Origin: Naumannella halotolerans | Lineage (GTDB): Bacteria; Actinomycetota; Actinomycetes; Propionibacteriales; Propionibacteriaceae | DNA: 64,000 nt | Direction: 5' to 3' | NCBI RefSeq assembly: GCF_004364645.1 | Contig: NZ_SOAW01000001.1 | Span: forward strand, 1,736,001-1,800,000 | Shown here: positions 1 through 9,577 of the stretch, one piece after another | Layout: each line of letters opens with the position of its first letter | How positions within the stretch are numbered: the stretch's first letter is position 1 | Program-made: the position numbers and the translations under genes | Notes under the pieces: generated by a model | Told to the model about the DNA's origin: nothing | Seen by the model: only the letters and a program-made list of their open reading frames with translations | Databases searched by the model: none

Positions 1-265
1 TCTCGCCGTAGTCCAACAGCACCCACCGGTTCTGCCGATCACCCTCGCGGCGGATCGGTTTGACCCCCTCGCCCCGCAGGGCCTCCTCCACCGCATCGAC
101 GATCGCGCCGACCTGTCGTTCGCTGGCCGCACTGACCAGCAGGAAGATCTCGGAGATCGCGAGTTGTTCGGAGACGTCGAAGGCGACGATCTCGACACCT
201 TGTTTCTCGTCCGCGGCCAGTGCCGCGGTCTTCGCCCAGTGCAGTGCCTGTGGGTCGGCTGCCAT
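1..265 (-). CDS. rsfS: Ribosomal silencing factor RsfS (3' end outside window)
   Basis: Reading leftward from an ATG at 265, the frame gives [20 protein letters not shown] and continues with family hallmarks such as the DVSEQLAISEIFLLVSAAS stretch and RREGDRQNRWVLLDYGE near the truncation. RsfS (DUF143/Iojap) binds ribosomal protein L14 and keeps ribosomal subunits apart during starvation. About 88 residues are visible; the family is roughly 110-130, so only the C-terminus is missing. The start overlaps the nadD stop by one base (TGATG), which implies translational coupling. The nadD-rsfS pairing is standard in actinobacteria. Confidence 0.93.
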   Translation of the reverse strand, partial: MAADPQALHWAKTAALAADEKQGVEIVAFDVSEQLAISEIFLLVSAASERQVGAIVDAVEEALRGEGVKPIRREGDRQNRWVLLDYGE

Positions 266-951
266 CAATGTCCTTCCCCGGATGCCGGGTGCTGTCGGGT
301 GGCACTCAGGTTCTCGGGACCGGGTCGGTAGAGGTCGACCTTGGCCATGTACTGCACGATGCCGTCGGGCACCAGGTACCACGCGGGCTCCCCGCGGGCC
401 ACCCGTTCGCGGATCGCGGTCGAGGAGATCGCCAGCGCCGGCACCTCCATCAAGGTGATCTTGTCCTTCGGCAGATGCGCCACCGCAGGAGAGTTCAGCT
501 CCACCCCGGGACGGGTCACGCCGACGAAATGCGCCAGGTCGAACAACTCGTCGGCACCCCGCCAGGTGAGGATCTTGGCCAACGCATCGGCGCCGGTGAT
601 GAAGAAGAAGTCGGTGTCGGCACCACGCTCGGCACGCAGATCCTTCAACGTGTCCACGGTGTAGGTGTCACCGGGCCGGTCGATGTCGACCCGGCTGACA
701 GTGAACCGCGGATTGGAGGCGGTGGCGATCACCGTCATCAGGTAGCGGTCCTCACCGGGGCTGACATTGCGGCCCTTCTTCTGCCACGGCACACCGGTGG
801 GTACGAACACGACCTCGTCGAGATCGAATCGGCTGGCGACCTCACTGGCCGCCACCAGGTGCCCATGGTGGATCGGGTCGAAGGTGCCACCCATCACCCC
901 GAGGCGGTACCGCCGAACAGCCTTGCCGGCGGCCGGATTCGTACCGTTCAT
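265..951 (-). CDS. nadD: Nicotinate-nucleotide adenylyltransferase NadD
   Basis: The 228-aa protein carries the nucleotidyltransferase motif [11 protein letters not shown] at about residues 20-30 and the C-terminal ISSTAIR signature that contacts the adenylate. It makes deamido-NAD from nicotinate mononucleotide and ATP, the shared step of de novo and salvage NAD synthesis. The length is normal. The first 15 residues are not conserved, so an internal start just before RYRLGVMGG is possible. It lies 19 bp after a small membrane-protein gene and overlaps rsfS by one base, so these three genes are probably cotranscribed. Confidence 0.93.
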   Translation of the reverse strand: MNGTNPAAGKAVRRYRLGVMGGTFDPIHHGHLVAASEVASRFDLDEVVFVPTGVPWQKKGRNVSPGEDRYLMTVIATASNPRFTVSRVDIDRPGDTYTVDTLKDLRAERGADTDFFFITGADALAKILTWRGADELFDLAHFVGVTRPGVELNSPAVAHLPKDKITLMEVPALAISSTAIRERVARGEPAWYLVPDGIVQYMAKVDLYRPGPENLSATRQHPASGEGH

Positions 952-970
952 CGAGCAGTCCGTCGAGCGC

Positions 971-1153
971 TCAGTGATGCTCGATCGCTTCGTGCCTAGT
1001 CGGCCCGCCCTCGCTGTGGGGCCGGCTCTTGCCGATGCTGCGGAAGATCGTCAGCAGGACCATCAGCACCACGAAACCGATGATGCCGAACAGGTAGGCA
1101 GGCATGAAGAGCTCGTTCACCACGTGATGGCCACCTGCAAGCGGAATCAGCAT
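971..1153 (-). CDS. Small single-span membrane protein
   Basis: This is a 60-aa protein with one clear hydrophobic helix (about residues 16-38, [18 protein letters not shown]) followed by a basic, histidine-rich tail ([10 protein letters not shown]...HEAIEHH). The layout predicts a cytoplasmic C-terminus. Small proteins of this type ending the helix with GKSRPH are commonly found next to nadD in related actinobacteria, but I know of no function. The spacing of 19 bp to nadD and its direction suggest the same transcript. Confidence 0.7.
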   Translation of the reverse strand: MLIPLAGGHHVVNELFMPAYLFGIIGFVVLMVLLTIFRSIGKSRPHSEGGPTRHEAIEHH

Positions 1154-1213
1154 GGCCGCATCCTAGCCGCCCGGCACCGCCGTGTCCCGCCGAGCCACCC
1201 GGGCGGTACGGGT

Positions 1214-2455
1214 TCAGCCGCGGAGCTGGCCCTGCCCGCTGATCAGATACTTGGTGGTGGTCATCTCCGGCAGCCCCATCGGGCCGCGGGCATGCAACTT
1301 CTGGGTGGAGATGCCGATCTCGGCCCCGAACCCGAACTCGCCACCGTCGACGAACCGGCTGGAGGCATTCACCAGGACTGCGGCGGCGTCCACCTCGGCG
1401 GAGAACCGCTGGGCCACGGCCAGCGAATCGGTGACCACGGTCTCGCTGTGACCGGTGCTGTAGCGGTCGATGTGGGCCAGGGCGGCATCCAGATCCGGCA
1501 CCACGGCCGCGCTCAGGTCCAGTGACAGCGCCTCACCGGTGAAGTCGTCCTCGGTGGCCGGCACCACCTGCTCGCCATGGGCCGCGATCGCGGGATCACC
1601 GTGCACGGTCACCCCGTGTTCGGCCAGGGCTGCCAGCGCCTTCGGTACGAACTCCTCGGCGATCGCGCTGTGCACCAGCAGCGTCTCCAGCGAATTGCAC
1701 ACCGAGGGACGTTGGACCTTCGCGTTGATCATGATCTGCAATGCCATCTGCTGATCGGCCGCGGCGTCGACGTAGAGGTGGCAGTTGCCCGTACCGGTCT
1801 CGATCACCGGCACCACCGAACCGGTGACCACGGCCTCGATCAGCCCGGCACCACCGCGCGGGATCAGCACATCGACCAGTCCCCTGGCCTGCATCAGCTC
1901 AGCGGTCACCTCACGCGGCGCCGGCAGCAGTTGCACCGCGTCATCCGGTACGGCCGAACCGGCCAGCCCGGTACGCAGGGCCTGGGCCACCGCGGTGTTG
2001 GAGGCATGGGCACTGGAGGATCCCTTCAACAGCACCGCATTGCCCGACTTCAGGCAGATCCCGGCGGCATCGGCGGTGACATTCGGCCGTGCCTCGTAGA
2101 TCATGCCGATCACCCCGAGCGGCACCCGTACCTGGGTGTACTGGACACCGTTGGGCGCGATCCACCCACGTACCACCTCCCCGACCGGATCCGGCAGGGC
2201 GGCCAGGTCCCGCAACCCCTCGGCCATGGCACCGATCCGTTCCTCGGTGAGCCGCAGCCGGTCGATCAACGACACCGCCATCCCGGCCCGTTCCCCGGCG
2301 TCGATGTCGACCGCATTGGCGGCAAGGATGTCCTCGGTGGCCGCCATCAGGGCATCGGCCATGGCCTGCAGGGCGTCGTTCTTCTGGGCGGTCGAGGCGA
2401 TCGCCAGTGCCCGGGCGGCGCTCCTGGCCCGCGATGCCTGATCGTGGAAACTCAC
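1214..2455 (-). CDS. proA: Gamma-glutamyl phosphate reductase ProA
   Basis: The protein reduces gamma-glutamyl phosphate to glutamate semialdehyde, the second step of proline synthesis. The open frame extends to 2590, but the conserved region begins at the GTG at 2455 ([18 protein letters not shown]), giving 413 aa, the usual length; the upstream portion overlaps the 3' end of the next gene and is not ProA-like. The aldehyde-dehydrogenase-fold signatures are present, including [26 protein letters not shown] and the catalytic cysteine in [15 protein letters not shown]. proB lies about 7 kb away, separated by the opp operon and two small genes. Confidence 0.93.
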   Translation of the reverse strand: MSFHDQASRARSAARALAIASTAQKNDALQAMADALMAATEDILAANAVDIDAGERAGMAVSLIDRLRLTEERIGAMAEGLRDLAALPDPVGEVVRGWIAPNGVQYTQVRVPLGVIGMIYEARPNVTADAAGICLKSGNAVLLKGSSSAHASNTAVAQALRTGLAGSAVPDDAVQLLPAPREVTAELMQARGLVDVLIPRGGAGLIEAVVTGSVVPVIETGTGNCHLYVDAAADQQMALQIMINAKVQRPSVCNSLETLLVHSAIAEEFVPKALAALAEHGVTVHGDPAIAAHGEQVVPATEDDFTGEALSLDLSAAVVPDLDAALAHIDRYSTGHSETVVTDSLAVAQRFSAEVDAAAVLVNASSRFVDGGEFGFGAEIGISTQKLHARGPMGLPEMTTTKYLISGQGQLRG

Positions 2456-2586
2456 GCACGCAGGATACGCCGTCACCGAACCACACCGGTCCGGGTGCCG
2501 CAGCCGCTCCGCCGGGCGAGGAGCGTCCTCCTCCGGGTCCGGGCGGCCCGAGCCGCCGTGGTCGGCGCCTTCGTCTCCGCCGGCCG

Positions 2587-2964
2587 TCACAGGTGGCTGT
2601 CGCGCCCGCGGAGCCGATCGATCGCGCGCCGGTCCCGTTTGGTCGGCCGGCCCGCACCGGGATCGCGCCGGGGCACCCAGGCCTGCACCTGTTTCGGCGG
2701 TGGTGGCGGCGAGTTGTCGAGGTAGGCGGCCTGGGCCAACGGTGCGGAGACCCGTTTGCTCAACAACTGCTGGACCACGACCACCTTCTCCACCCCGTGC
2801 ATCCGCAGCCGTACCTCGTCGCCGATGTGCAGCTGCTGGGAGGCCTTCACCCGTTCACCGCCGACCCGCACATGGCCGCCCTTGCAGGCATTGGTCGCCA
2901 GTGATCGGGATTTGAGCAACCGGACAGCCCACAACCAGCTGTCGACGCGTACCTTCTCAGCCAT
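2587..2964 (-). CDS. S4-domain RNA-binding protein, Hsp15 (HslR) type
   Basis: A 125-aa protein begins with an S4 RNA-binding fold (about residues 5-65: [26 protein letters not shown], then [18 protein letters not shown]) and ends in a basic, proline-rich tail. Hsp15 in E. coli binds free 50S subunits carrying a nascent chain and helps rescue stalled peptides; the actinobacterial members are less studied, so the role is inferred. The start overlaps the end of the upstream membrane-protein gene by 8 bp, showing a two-gene unit. Confidence 0.8.
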   Translation of the reverse strand: MAEKVRVDSWLWAVRLLKSRSLATNACKGGHVRVGGERVKASQQLHIGDEVRLRMHGVEKVVVVQQLLSKRVSAPLAQAAYLDNSPPPPPKQVQAWVPRRDPGAGRPTKRDRRAIDRLRGRDSHL

Positions 2965-3364
2965 TGCCGGTCCCCTCGGGAACAGTCACGGGCAGCCGGC
3001 GACGGTAGGTCCAGGAGGTCAGCGCGGTCCCCGCCATCGCGGTCAGAACACCAAGGAAGATGTGCGGCGCCGCCATGCCGAGAGTTCCGATCAGGTACTG
3101 GGCGAAGATCATGACGACCACCAGCGCTGCCAGCCCGAGCAGGACCCCGCCGGCGGTACGCCGGTACGCCACGAAACAGAGCCCCATCAGGACTGCGGCG
3201 ATCGCCGTCACCGGCGCGAAGAACCGATGCTGGTCGTACCACGCCGGGTCACCGCCGAGAAAGGCCGCAGCCCACCCCGCCTGACCGATCAGCAACGACA
3301 GCACGATCGTGACTGCGGTACGCAGCACCACCAGCTCCCGACCAGGCCACCTCATGTCCACCAT
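2957..3364 (-). CDS. Four-helix integral membrane protein of unknown function
   Basis: The 135-aa product has four predicted membrane helices, at about residues 14-36, 46-67, 70-92 and 97-116, with a short arginine-rich stretch after helix 4 (TYRRR). I do not recognise a family. A second possible start lies at Met5 (MRWPGREL). The 3' end overlaps the S4-domain gene by 8 bp. The pair sits between the opp operon and proA, where the usual proB-proA order is broken. Confidence 0.6.
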   Translation of the reverse strand: MVDMRWPGRELVVLRTAVTIVLSLLIGQAGWAAAFLGGDPAWYDQHRFFAPVTAIAAVLMGLCFVAYRRTAGGVLLGLAALVVVMIFAQYLIGTLGMAAPHIFLGVLTAMAGTALTSWTYRRRLPVTVPEGTGNG

Positions 3365-3409
3365 CTTGGCACTGTCCGTCGACCGCGCCCTGGCCGTGCG
3401 GCGAATGGC

Positions 3410-4600
3410 TCAGGCGACCGGTGCCGGCGCCTCCCCGAGAGCCTCGGCATTGGGCTTGATCTGCCCTGAGGCGATCTCCTTCGCATAGTGACAGGCGACC
3501 CCGTGACCGGGCGCCGCCTCCACCAGCGGCGGGTCCTCGGTGTCGCATCGCTCCAGCTGCCGGAAGGGGCAGCGGGTGTGGAAGCGGCAACCCGAGGGCG
3601 GATTGGCCGGGCTGGGAAGATCGCCCGACAGCAGGATCCGTTCCCGGTTGTCCTCGATCTCCGGGTCCGGGGTCGGGATCGCCGACAACAGCGAGATCGT
3701 GTACGGATGCATCGGCGTCGCGTACAGCGAATCGCTGTCGGTCTCCTCCACGATCCGGCCCAGGTACATCACGCCGATCCGGTCGGAGATGTGACGCACC
3801 ACCGCCAGGTCATGGGCGATCACGATGTAGGTCAGCCCCAGTTCGTCCTGCAGGTCCTGCAGCAGGTTGATCACCTGGGCCTGCACCGACACATCGAGTG
3901 CGGAGACCGGTTCGTCGGCGATCACCAGATCGGGGTTCAGGATCATCGCCCGGGCGATGCCGATCCGCTGGCGCTGCCCGCCGGAGAACTCGTGGGGGTA
4001 CTTCGCCAGGCTGGACTGCGGCAGGCCGACCCGTTCGATCATGTCCCGGACCTTCGCCAGATGGGCCTTCGGCCCGTCGGCGCCGAAGCGTGCGCGGTCG
4101 TTCTCGCTCAGTCCGTGGACCTGCAACGGTTCCAACATCAGACTCTGGATGCTCATCCGCGGGTCCAGGCTGGCCAGCGGATCCTGGAAGACCATCTGCA
4201 TCTGCCGACGCTGCCGGCGCAACTGCTCACGCTTCAGGCCGCCCAGGTCGACACCGTCGAGTTCGACGCTGCCCTCGGTCGGATCGTCCAGCCGCAGCAG
4301 CGCCCGGCCGAGGGTCGACTTGCCGCAGCCGGACTCCCCCACCAGACCGAAGCTCTCCCCGTGGCGGACGGTCAGGTCGACCCCGTCGACGGCGCGGACG
4401 TGGCCGACGGTGCGGTCGATCACCAGACCGCGCCGGATCGGGAAGTGGACCTTCACCCCACGGGCCCGCAGCAGCACCCCATCAATGGGCCCGGGTTCAG
4501 TGGACTCGGGTTCCGTGATCACGGGTTCAGTGGACTCGGGGTCCGTGGGCTGCACGGCTCCCCCGGTCTGCGCCGGGCTCACCTGTGGTCGATCGGTCAT
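3410..4600 (-). CDS. oppF: Oligopeptide ABC transporter ATP-binding protein OppF
   Basis: This is the second ATPase of a peptide/nickel-class ABC importer. Walker A GESGCGKS is at residues 88-95, the signature SGGQRQR at 196-202, Walker B LVIADEP around 215-221, and the C-terminal oligopeptide-transporter domain (CRFHTRCPFRQLERC) near 337-351. The 396-aa length is longer than usual because of an N-terminal extension of about 40 residues that repeats (T/I)EPESTEP; a short DNA duplication (about 4496-4552) underlies it. The ATG overlaps the oppD stop by 4 bp (ATGA). It is the last gene of oppABCDF. Confidence 0.9.
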   Translation of the reverse strand: MTDRPQVSPAQTGGAVQPTDPESTEPVITEPESTEPGPIDGVLLRARGVKVHFPIRRGLVIDRTVGHVRAVDGVDLTVRHGESFGLVGESGCGKSTLGRALLRLDDPTEGSVELDGVDLGGLKREQLRRQRRQMQMVFQDPLASLDPRMSIQSLMLEPLQVHGLSENDRARFGADGPKAHLAKVRDMIERVGLPQSSLAKYPHEFSGGQRQRIGIARAMILNPDLVIADEPVSALDVSVQAQVINLLQDLQDELGLTYIVIAHDLAVVRHISDRIGVMYLGRIVEETDSDSLYATPMHPYTISLLSAIPTPDPEIEDNRERILLSGDLPSPANPPSGCRFHTRCPFRQLERCDTEDPPLVEAAPGHGVACHYAKEIASGQIKPNAEALGEAPAPVA

Positions 4601-5628
4601 CGGATCCCCTCCTCAACCGGGTGGACGCAGCGCCAGGCATGATCACCGTCGCTGGTCAGCTGCAGATCGGAGGTGACACAGGCATCGGTGGCGCTGCGGC
4701 AACGCGGCGCGAAGGCGCAGGCGACATCCCAGCCGATGGTGTCCCGCGGCGTACCCGGGATCGGCACCAGCCGTTCGGAACGATCACCGTCGAGCCGCGG
4801 GATCGACTGCAACAATCCGGCGGTGTAGCGGTGCCGCGGGTGGGCGAAGATGTCGCGGCGGTTGGCGGTCTCCACGATCCGTCCGGCATACATCACGTTC
4901 ACGTGATCGCACAGCCCGGCCACCACCCCCAGGTCGTGGGTGATCATGATCATCGAGGCACCGGAGTCACGGACCAGTTCGGCCAGCAACTCCAGGATCT
5001 GGGCCTGGATGGTGACGTCGAGCGCGGTGGTCGGCTCGTCACAGATCAACAACCGAGGCTTGCAGGCCAGCGCCGTGGCGATCAGGGCACGCTGCCGCAT
5101 CCCACCGGACAATTGGTGCGGGTACTCGCCGTAGCGGCGTGCCGGGTCCGGGATCCCGCAGCGCCGCAGCAGATCGATCGACTCGGCCTTGGCGTCGGCG
5201 CGGCTGATCTTCTCGTGCGCCAGCAGCACCTCTGCGACCTGTGCGCCGACGGTCATCACCGGGTTCAACGAGCTCATCGGGTCCTGGAAGACCATCGCCA
5301 GGTCATGGCCGCGCAACTTCGCCAGCCGATCGGTCTTCATGGTCAACAGGTTCTGGCCGTCGTACTCGGCCACCCCCTCGACCTCCGCGGTGCGCTTGGG
5401 CAGCAGACCCATGATCGCCATCGAAGTCACCGACTTGCCCGATCCGGACTCGCCGACGATGCCGATCACCTCACCGGGACCGACGCTGAAGTTGACCTTG
5501 TCCACGGCCTGCACGACCCGTTTGCCGGTACGGAACCGTACCTGCAGGTCCCGCACCGAGAGGATCGGTTCGCCCACGGCCAGTGCACCGCCGCCGGCCA
5601 ACGGATTCTGCTTCTCGCTCATGGTCAC
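4597..5628 (-). CDS. oppD: Oligopeptide ABC transporter ATP-binding protein OppD
   Basis: A 343-aa ATPase energises peptide uptake with OppF. Walker A GESGSGKS is at residues 59-66, the LSGGMRQ signature at 173-179 and Walker B LLICDEP at about 193-199, followed by the switch histidine (MIMITHDLG). The C-terminal oligopeptide domain contains the usual cysteines ([14 protein letters not shown]). It overlaps its neighbours on both sides by 4 bp, so oppC, oppD and oppF are translationally coupled. Substrate specificity cannot be read from the sequence; di- or oligopeptides are the family default. Confidence 0.92.
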   Translation of the reverse strand: MTMSEKQNPLAGGGALAVGEPILSVRDLQVRFRTGKRVVQAVDKVNFSVGPGEVIGIVGESGSGKSVTSMAIMGLLPKRTAEVEGVAEYDGQNLLTMKTDRLAKLRGHDLAMVFQDPMSSLNPVMTVGAQVAEVLLAHEKISRADAKAESIDLLRRCGIPDPARRYGEYPHQLSGGMRQRALIATALACKPRLLICDEPTTALDVTIQAQILELLAELVRDSGASMIMITHDLGVVAGLCDHVNVMYAGRIVETANRRDIFAHPRHRYTAGLLQSIPRLDGDRSERLVPIPGTPRDTIGWDVACAFAPRCRSATDACVTSDLQLTSDGDHAWRCVHPVEEGIR

Positions 5629-6578
5629 CTCCGTGACTTCGGATCGAGCGCTTCCCGCAAAGCCTCACCCAGCAAGGTGAAGCCGAGAGCGGTGACCGCG
5701 ATGCACAGACCCGGCAACAGGGTCAGATGCGGTGAGGTCTCCAGCCGGGTCTGCCCGAGCACCAGCAGCCGGCCCCATTCGGCAACGGTCGGGTTCGGAT
5801 CACCCAGTCCCAGGTAGGACAGTGCGGCGACTTCGATGATCGCGGTCGCCAGCACCAAGGTGGCCTGGACGATCACCGGGCCGACGGAGTTCGGCACGAT
5901 GTGCGACATCACGATCGTCCGCTGCCGCAGACCGATCGAGGTGGAGGCCAGCACATAGTCCTGCCGCCGCTGCGAGAGCATGGACCCTCGCAGCAACCGG
6001 GCGAAGATCGGCACCTGCGCGGCGGCGATGGCGATCATCAACGCATACGAGGTACGACCGGCGATCGCGGCCACGCTGACTGCCAGCAGCAGCGCCGGGA
6101 TCGACAACAAGATGTCGACGATCCGCATCACGATCGTGTCCACCCAGCCGCCGAAGGCTCCGGCGATACCCCCCAGTACCGCGCCGCCGGCCAACCCGAG
6201 CAGGGTGGACACGACACCGATCAACAGGGACTGACGGGCACCGTAGATCAACTGGGTGAGCAGGTCCGAGCCGTAGGAGTCCAGTCCGAGCGGATGCTCG
6301 GGACTGAACGGCGGCAGACTCGACGGGGTGATCTGCGAACCCCATTCCGCGGTCGCCGGCTGGTACGGGGCCAGCACCGGCGCCAACAGGGCAACCAGCA
6401 CGAAGGCGGCGACGATCACCGCACCGACGATCGCCGAGGGATTGCGGATCAGCCGTCGCAGCGCCCCCTTCCAGAGGCTGACACCGGTCTCGTCGGCACT
6501 GTCCCGGCCGGCCATCGCGGCCTCCAGCGCGGGTGGGCGCCGGATCTCACCGACCACCGGATCGCTGTTGACACTCAT
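5625..6578 (-). CDS. oppC: Oligopeptide ABC transporter permease OppC
   Basis: The 317-aa inner-membrane permease starts at the ATG at 6578 (MSVNSDPVVGEIRRPP), which overlaps the oppB stop by 4 bp; the open frame continues upstream but only as the opposite reading of oppB. An N-terminal OppC_N helix (about residues 50-70, AIVGAVIVAAFVLVALLAPVL) precedes the binding-protein-dependent transport core, which ends with the [11 protein letters not shown] tail typical of OppC. The loop facing the ATPase (DYVLASTSIGLRQR) matches the EAA-loop position. Confidence 0.92.
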   Translation of the reverse strand: MSVNSDPVVGEIRRPPALEAAMAGRDSADETGVSLWKGALRRLIRNPSAIVGAVIVAAFVLVALLAPVLAPYQPATAEWGSQITPSSLPPFSPEHPLGLDSYGSDLLTQLIYGARQSLLIGVVSTLLGLAGGAVLGGIAGAFGGWVDTIVMRIVDILLSIPALLLAVSVAAIAGRTSYALMIAIAAAQVPIFARLLRGSMLSQRRQDYVLASTSIGLRQRTIVMSHIVPNSVGPVIVQATLVLATAIIEVAALSYLGLGDPNPTVAEWGRLLVLGQTRLETSPHLTLLPGLCIAVTALGFTLLGEALREALDPKSRR

Positions 6579-7597
6579 GACACACGCATCCTCGGGTCGA
6601 TCACGCCGTACAAGATGTCCACCACCAGGTTGATCAACGCATAGGTCAGGGCGATGAACAGGATGAATCCCTGCAGCACCACGTAGTCGAGGTTGGAGAT
6701 CGCGTCGAACAGATAGGAGCCGATGCCGTTGATCGCGAAGACCGATTCGGTCAGCACCGCACCCGACAACAGCGCACCGGACTGCAACCCGATGGTGGTG
6801 ACCACCGGCAACATCGCATTGCGCAGGATGTGCCGCCGGGTGATCCATCCCTTCGGCAGCCCCTTCGCGGTGGCGGTGCGCACGTAGTCCTCGTTCAGCA
6901 CCTCCAGCACCGAGGCCCGGGTCATCCGGACGATGATCGCCAACGGGATGCTGCCGAGCGCGATCCCGGGCAGGATCAGGTGCACGATTGCATCCCAGGA
7001 GGCGTCCCACTCCCGGGTCAGCAACCCGTCCAGGACGTAGAAGTCGGTGATGTGGGTGGCGTTGATCCGCACGTCCTGACGGCCCGAGGAGGGCAGGAAG
7101 GTGAGGAACTCCAACCCGGGCAGGCCGACGGCGAAGACCACCTTCAACAGGTACGCCAGGACGAAGACCGGGATCACCACCCCGGCCAGGGAGGCGCCGA
7201 CGGCGAACATGTCGAGGAATCCGCCGGCCCGTCGCGCCGCGAAGTAGCCCAGGGGGATGCCGACGACGACGGCGAAGGTCAACCCGGCCAGGGCCAGCTC
7301 GATGGTGGCCGGGAAACGGGTGATGAAGGTCTCCAGGACCGCCTGGCCCGTTTGCGGTGAGGTCCCGAAGTCACCCTGCAGCAGCCGGCCGATGTAGAGC
7401 ACGTACTGCTCCAGCAGCGGCCGGTCGAAGCCGTAGGTGGCGTTGATCCGCTCCACCGCCTCGGGGGTGGCCCGTTCACCGAGCAGCGCCCGGGCGGGGT
7501 CTCCGGGCAGCGCCCGTACCCACAGGAACAGCAGGACCGACAGTCCGAAGAGCACCGGCACCATCAGCAGCAGTCGCCGGATGATGAATCTCAGCAT
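6575..7597 (-). CDS. oppB: Oligopeptide ABC transporter permease OppB
   Basis: The 340-aa permease begins MLRFIIRRLLLMVPVLFGLSVLLFL, the standard OppB/DppB first helix, and shows the EAA-loop region (YVRTATAKGLPKGWI) and the C-terminal GVIDPRMRVS ending. It forms the membrane pore with OppC. It begins 70 bp after oppA and overlaps oppC by 4 bp. The gap after oppA has no strong terminator, so the five genes are probably one transcript, with the binding protein first as usual. Confidence 0.92.
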   Translation of the reverse strand: MLRFIIRRLLLMVPVLFGLSVLLFLWVRALPGDPARALLGERATPEAVERINATYGFDRPLLEQYVLYIGRLLQGDFGTSPQTGQAVLETFITRFPATIELALAGLTFAVVVGIPLGYFAARRAGGFLDMFAVGASLAGVVIPVFVLAYLLKVVFAVGLPGLEFLTFLPSSGRQDVRINATHITDFYVLDGLLTREWDASWDAIVHLILPGIALGSIPLAIIVRMTRASVLEVLNEDYVRTATAKGLPKGWITRRHILRNAMLPVVTTIGLQSGALLSGAVLTESVFAINGIGSYLFDAISNLDYVVLQGFILFIALTYALINLVVDILYGVIDPRMRVS

Positions 7598-7667
7598 GGT
7601 TCCTCCCCGCCCGTGGCCCGCCGAGGGCGGGCCACGGGGTCAGGGATGATCACTTGATCCGGTTCAC

Positions 7668-9338
7668 TCAGGAGACGGAGACCCCGGTGAAGGCCTCACT
7701 GCCGAACGGGCTGGGCACGTAACCCTGCACGTTCTGCGAGAAGGCCAGCGACGGCGCCGGGTGCGACAGCGGTACGCCCGGTGCGAACTGGGCGATCTGC
7801 TCGTTGATCTCGGAGTAGGCCGAGGCCTGCTCCTCGACGTTCGGCAGCTGCCGGGCGTCGGACAGCGCGTCGAACAGCTCAGGGTTGTCGAAGCCCCACT
7901 CGTAGGACTCGGCGCCGAAGAAGGTGCCGACGAAGTTGTCCGGATCGTCGTAGTCACCGGTCCAGCCGAGGAAGCCGATGTCACGCTGGTCGGCGCCCTC
8001 CTCGGTCTGCATCATGTCCAGGTACTGCGACCAGTCCGCGGTCACCGGTTCGACGGTGATGCCGACCGCCTCCAACTGCGCGGAGACCGCGACGAAGGTG
8101 GCTTCCGGGGTGGGCATGTACGGCCGCGAGACACCGGTCGGGTACGCGAAGCGCAGTGTCAGGTTCTCCTGGCCGGCCTCGGCCAGCAGTTCCTTGGCCC
8201 GCTCCGGGTCGTAGTCGTAGCTGGTGACATCGGGGTTGTACCCGTTGACCATCGACGGCATGAACTCGATCGCCGGCTCCGAGCCCGGGGGCAGGGACTG
8301 GCTGATCACGGCGTCCTTGTCGATCGCGTAGTTGATCGCCTGCCGGACCCGCTCATCCTGCAGTGCCTCGGTCTTCTGGTTGAAGTTGAGGTACAAGATG
8401 TTGAAGGCCGGGCGGTTCAGCACCTGGAGTCCCTCGTCCTGCAGCGGCTGCACGTCACCGGGCGCGACCAGGTCGTACCCGTCGATGTTGCCGGCCTGCA
8501 GTTCCTGCCGACGTGCGTTCGGGTCGGAGATGCTGCGGATGATCACGGTCTCGCTCTTGGCCGGCTCGCCCCAGTAGTCGGGATTGGCCTTCAAGGTCAC
8601 CTGCTGGTCGCGCTCCCACGACTCGAAGGTGAACGGGCCGGTGCCGGTCGGGTGCTCGGTGGCGTAGGGCGAGAAGCGGGTGTCGTCGACGGTGCCGGTG
8701 GTGTTGTCGGCGTCGTACTGCTCCAGCGCGGTCGGGCTCTGCATGGAGAACGCCGGCAGCGTCATCGCGGCGACGAAGGCGGCGAACGGATCGTTCAACT
8801 GGATCGTGGCCTCGGTCGGGCTGTCGGCGGTGCAGCTGTCGTAGATGCCGTTGTCCTTGCCCTCTTCGGGGTTGGCGAAGCCGCGGAACATCTTGTTGTA
8901 GTAGTAGCTGATGTTCTCGTTCTGGTTCAGCCCGGTCCAGTTGTGCCAGCGGTCGAAGTTGGCGCAGACGGCTTCGGCGTTGAAATCGGTGCCGTCGTGG
9001 AACTTCACACCCTCACGCAGGGTGAAGCTGTGGGTCAGACCGTCCTCGCTGGACTCCCATTCGGTCGCCAGGGCCGGTGCGAGCTCGGTGGAATCGCCCT
9101 CGGTGGTGACGAGCCCTTCGAAGATCTGTCGGGAGACCCGGAAGGTCTCACCGTCACTGGCCAGTGCCGGGTCCAACATCACCGGATCGGAGGCGCCGGC
9201 GAAGATGAAGGTGCTGCCACCGTCACCGCCACTGCCATCTCCCGAGTCCCGCTCACTTTCGGCACAGGCCGTCAGGCCGATCGCCAAAGCCAATGCTCCA
9301 GCAGTGGCCAGGCCACGCTTGGTCCATCCGATACGCAC
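7668..9338 (-). CDS. oppA: Peptide ABC transporter substrate-binding lipoprotein OppA
   Basis: The 556-aa protein begins with a lipoprotein signal (basic n-region MRIGWTKR, hydrophobic core, lipobox LTAC with the modified Cys25) and continues as a family 5 solute-binding protein (SBP_bac_5). Family features include the ALATEWESSEDGLTHSFTLR stretch, VKFHDGTDFNAEAV, and VRQAINYAIDKDA. It binds peptides outside the membrane and delivers them to OppBC. The start is GTG with GGAGG four bases upstream. It heads the opp operon; the 239 bp upstream, towards proB, must hold the promoter, but I see no convincing box. Confidence 0.92.
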   Translation of the reverse strand: MRIGWTKRGLATAGALALAIGLTACAESERDSGDGSGGDGGSTFIFAGASDPVMLDPALASDGETFRVSRQIFEGLVTTEGDSTELAPALATEWESSEDGLTHSFTLREGVKFHDGTDFNAEAVCANFDRWHNWTGLNQNENISYYYNKMFRGFANPEEGKDNGIYDSCTADSPTEATIQLNDPFAAFVAAMTLPAFSMQSPTALEQYDADNTTGTVDDTRFSPYATEHPTGTGPFTFESWERDQQVTLKANPDYWGEPAKSETVIIRSISDPNARRQELQAGNIDGYDLVAPGDVQPLQDEGLQVLNRPAFNILYLNFNQKTEALQDERVRQAINYAIDKDAVISQSLPPGSEPAIEFMPSMVNGYNPDVTSYDYDPERAKELLAEAGQENLTLRFAYPTGVSRPYMPTPEATFVAVSAQLEAVGITVEPVTADWSQYLDMMQTEEGADQRDIGFLGWTGDYDDPDNFVGTFFGAESYEWGFDNPELFDALSDARQLPNVEEQASAYSEINEQIAQFAPGVPLSHPAPSLAFSQNVQGYVPSPFGSEAFTGVSVS

Positions 9339-9577
9339 GTTTCCTCCGCGCCCTTAGTTACAGGTCCGATCAACCTAGCCGAGGTCCACGGGTTGAGACG
9401 CCTCCTAGGAGTAACATTTGAATTTCGTCGCCCCCGGCTTGCGAAATTCGATCGGCTTCGGCCGCTCGCCGATGGGTACCGCACGACCGGGGCCGGCTGC
9501 CACCCTGCGGGACTGACGTGTCGGGAATCCGTTGCCCGCAAGGAGATGTCTGCTAGGGAAATGCCCTCAGGGACGGT

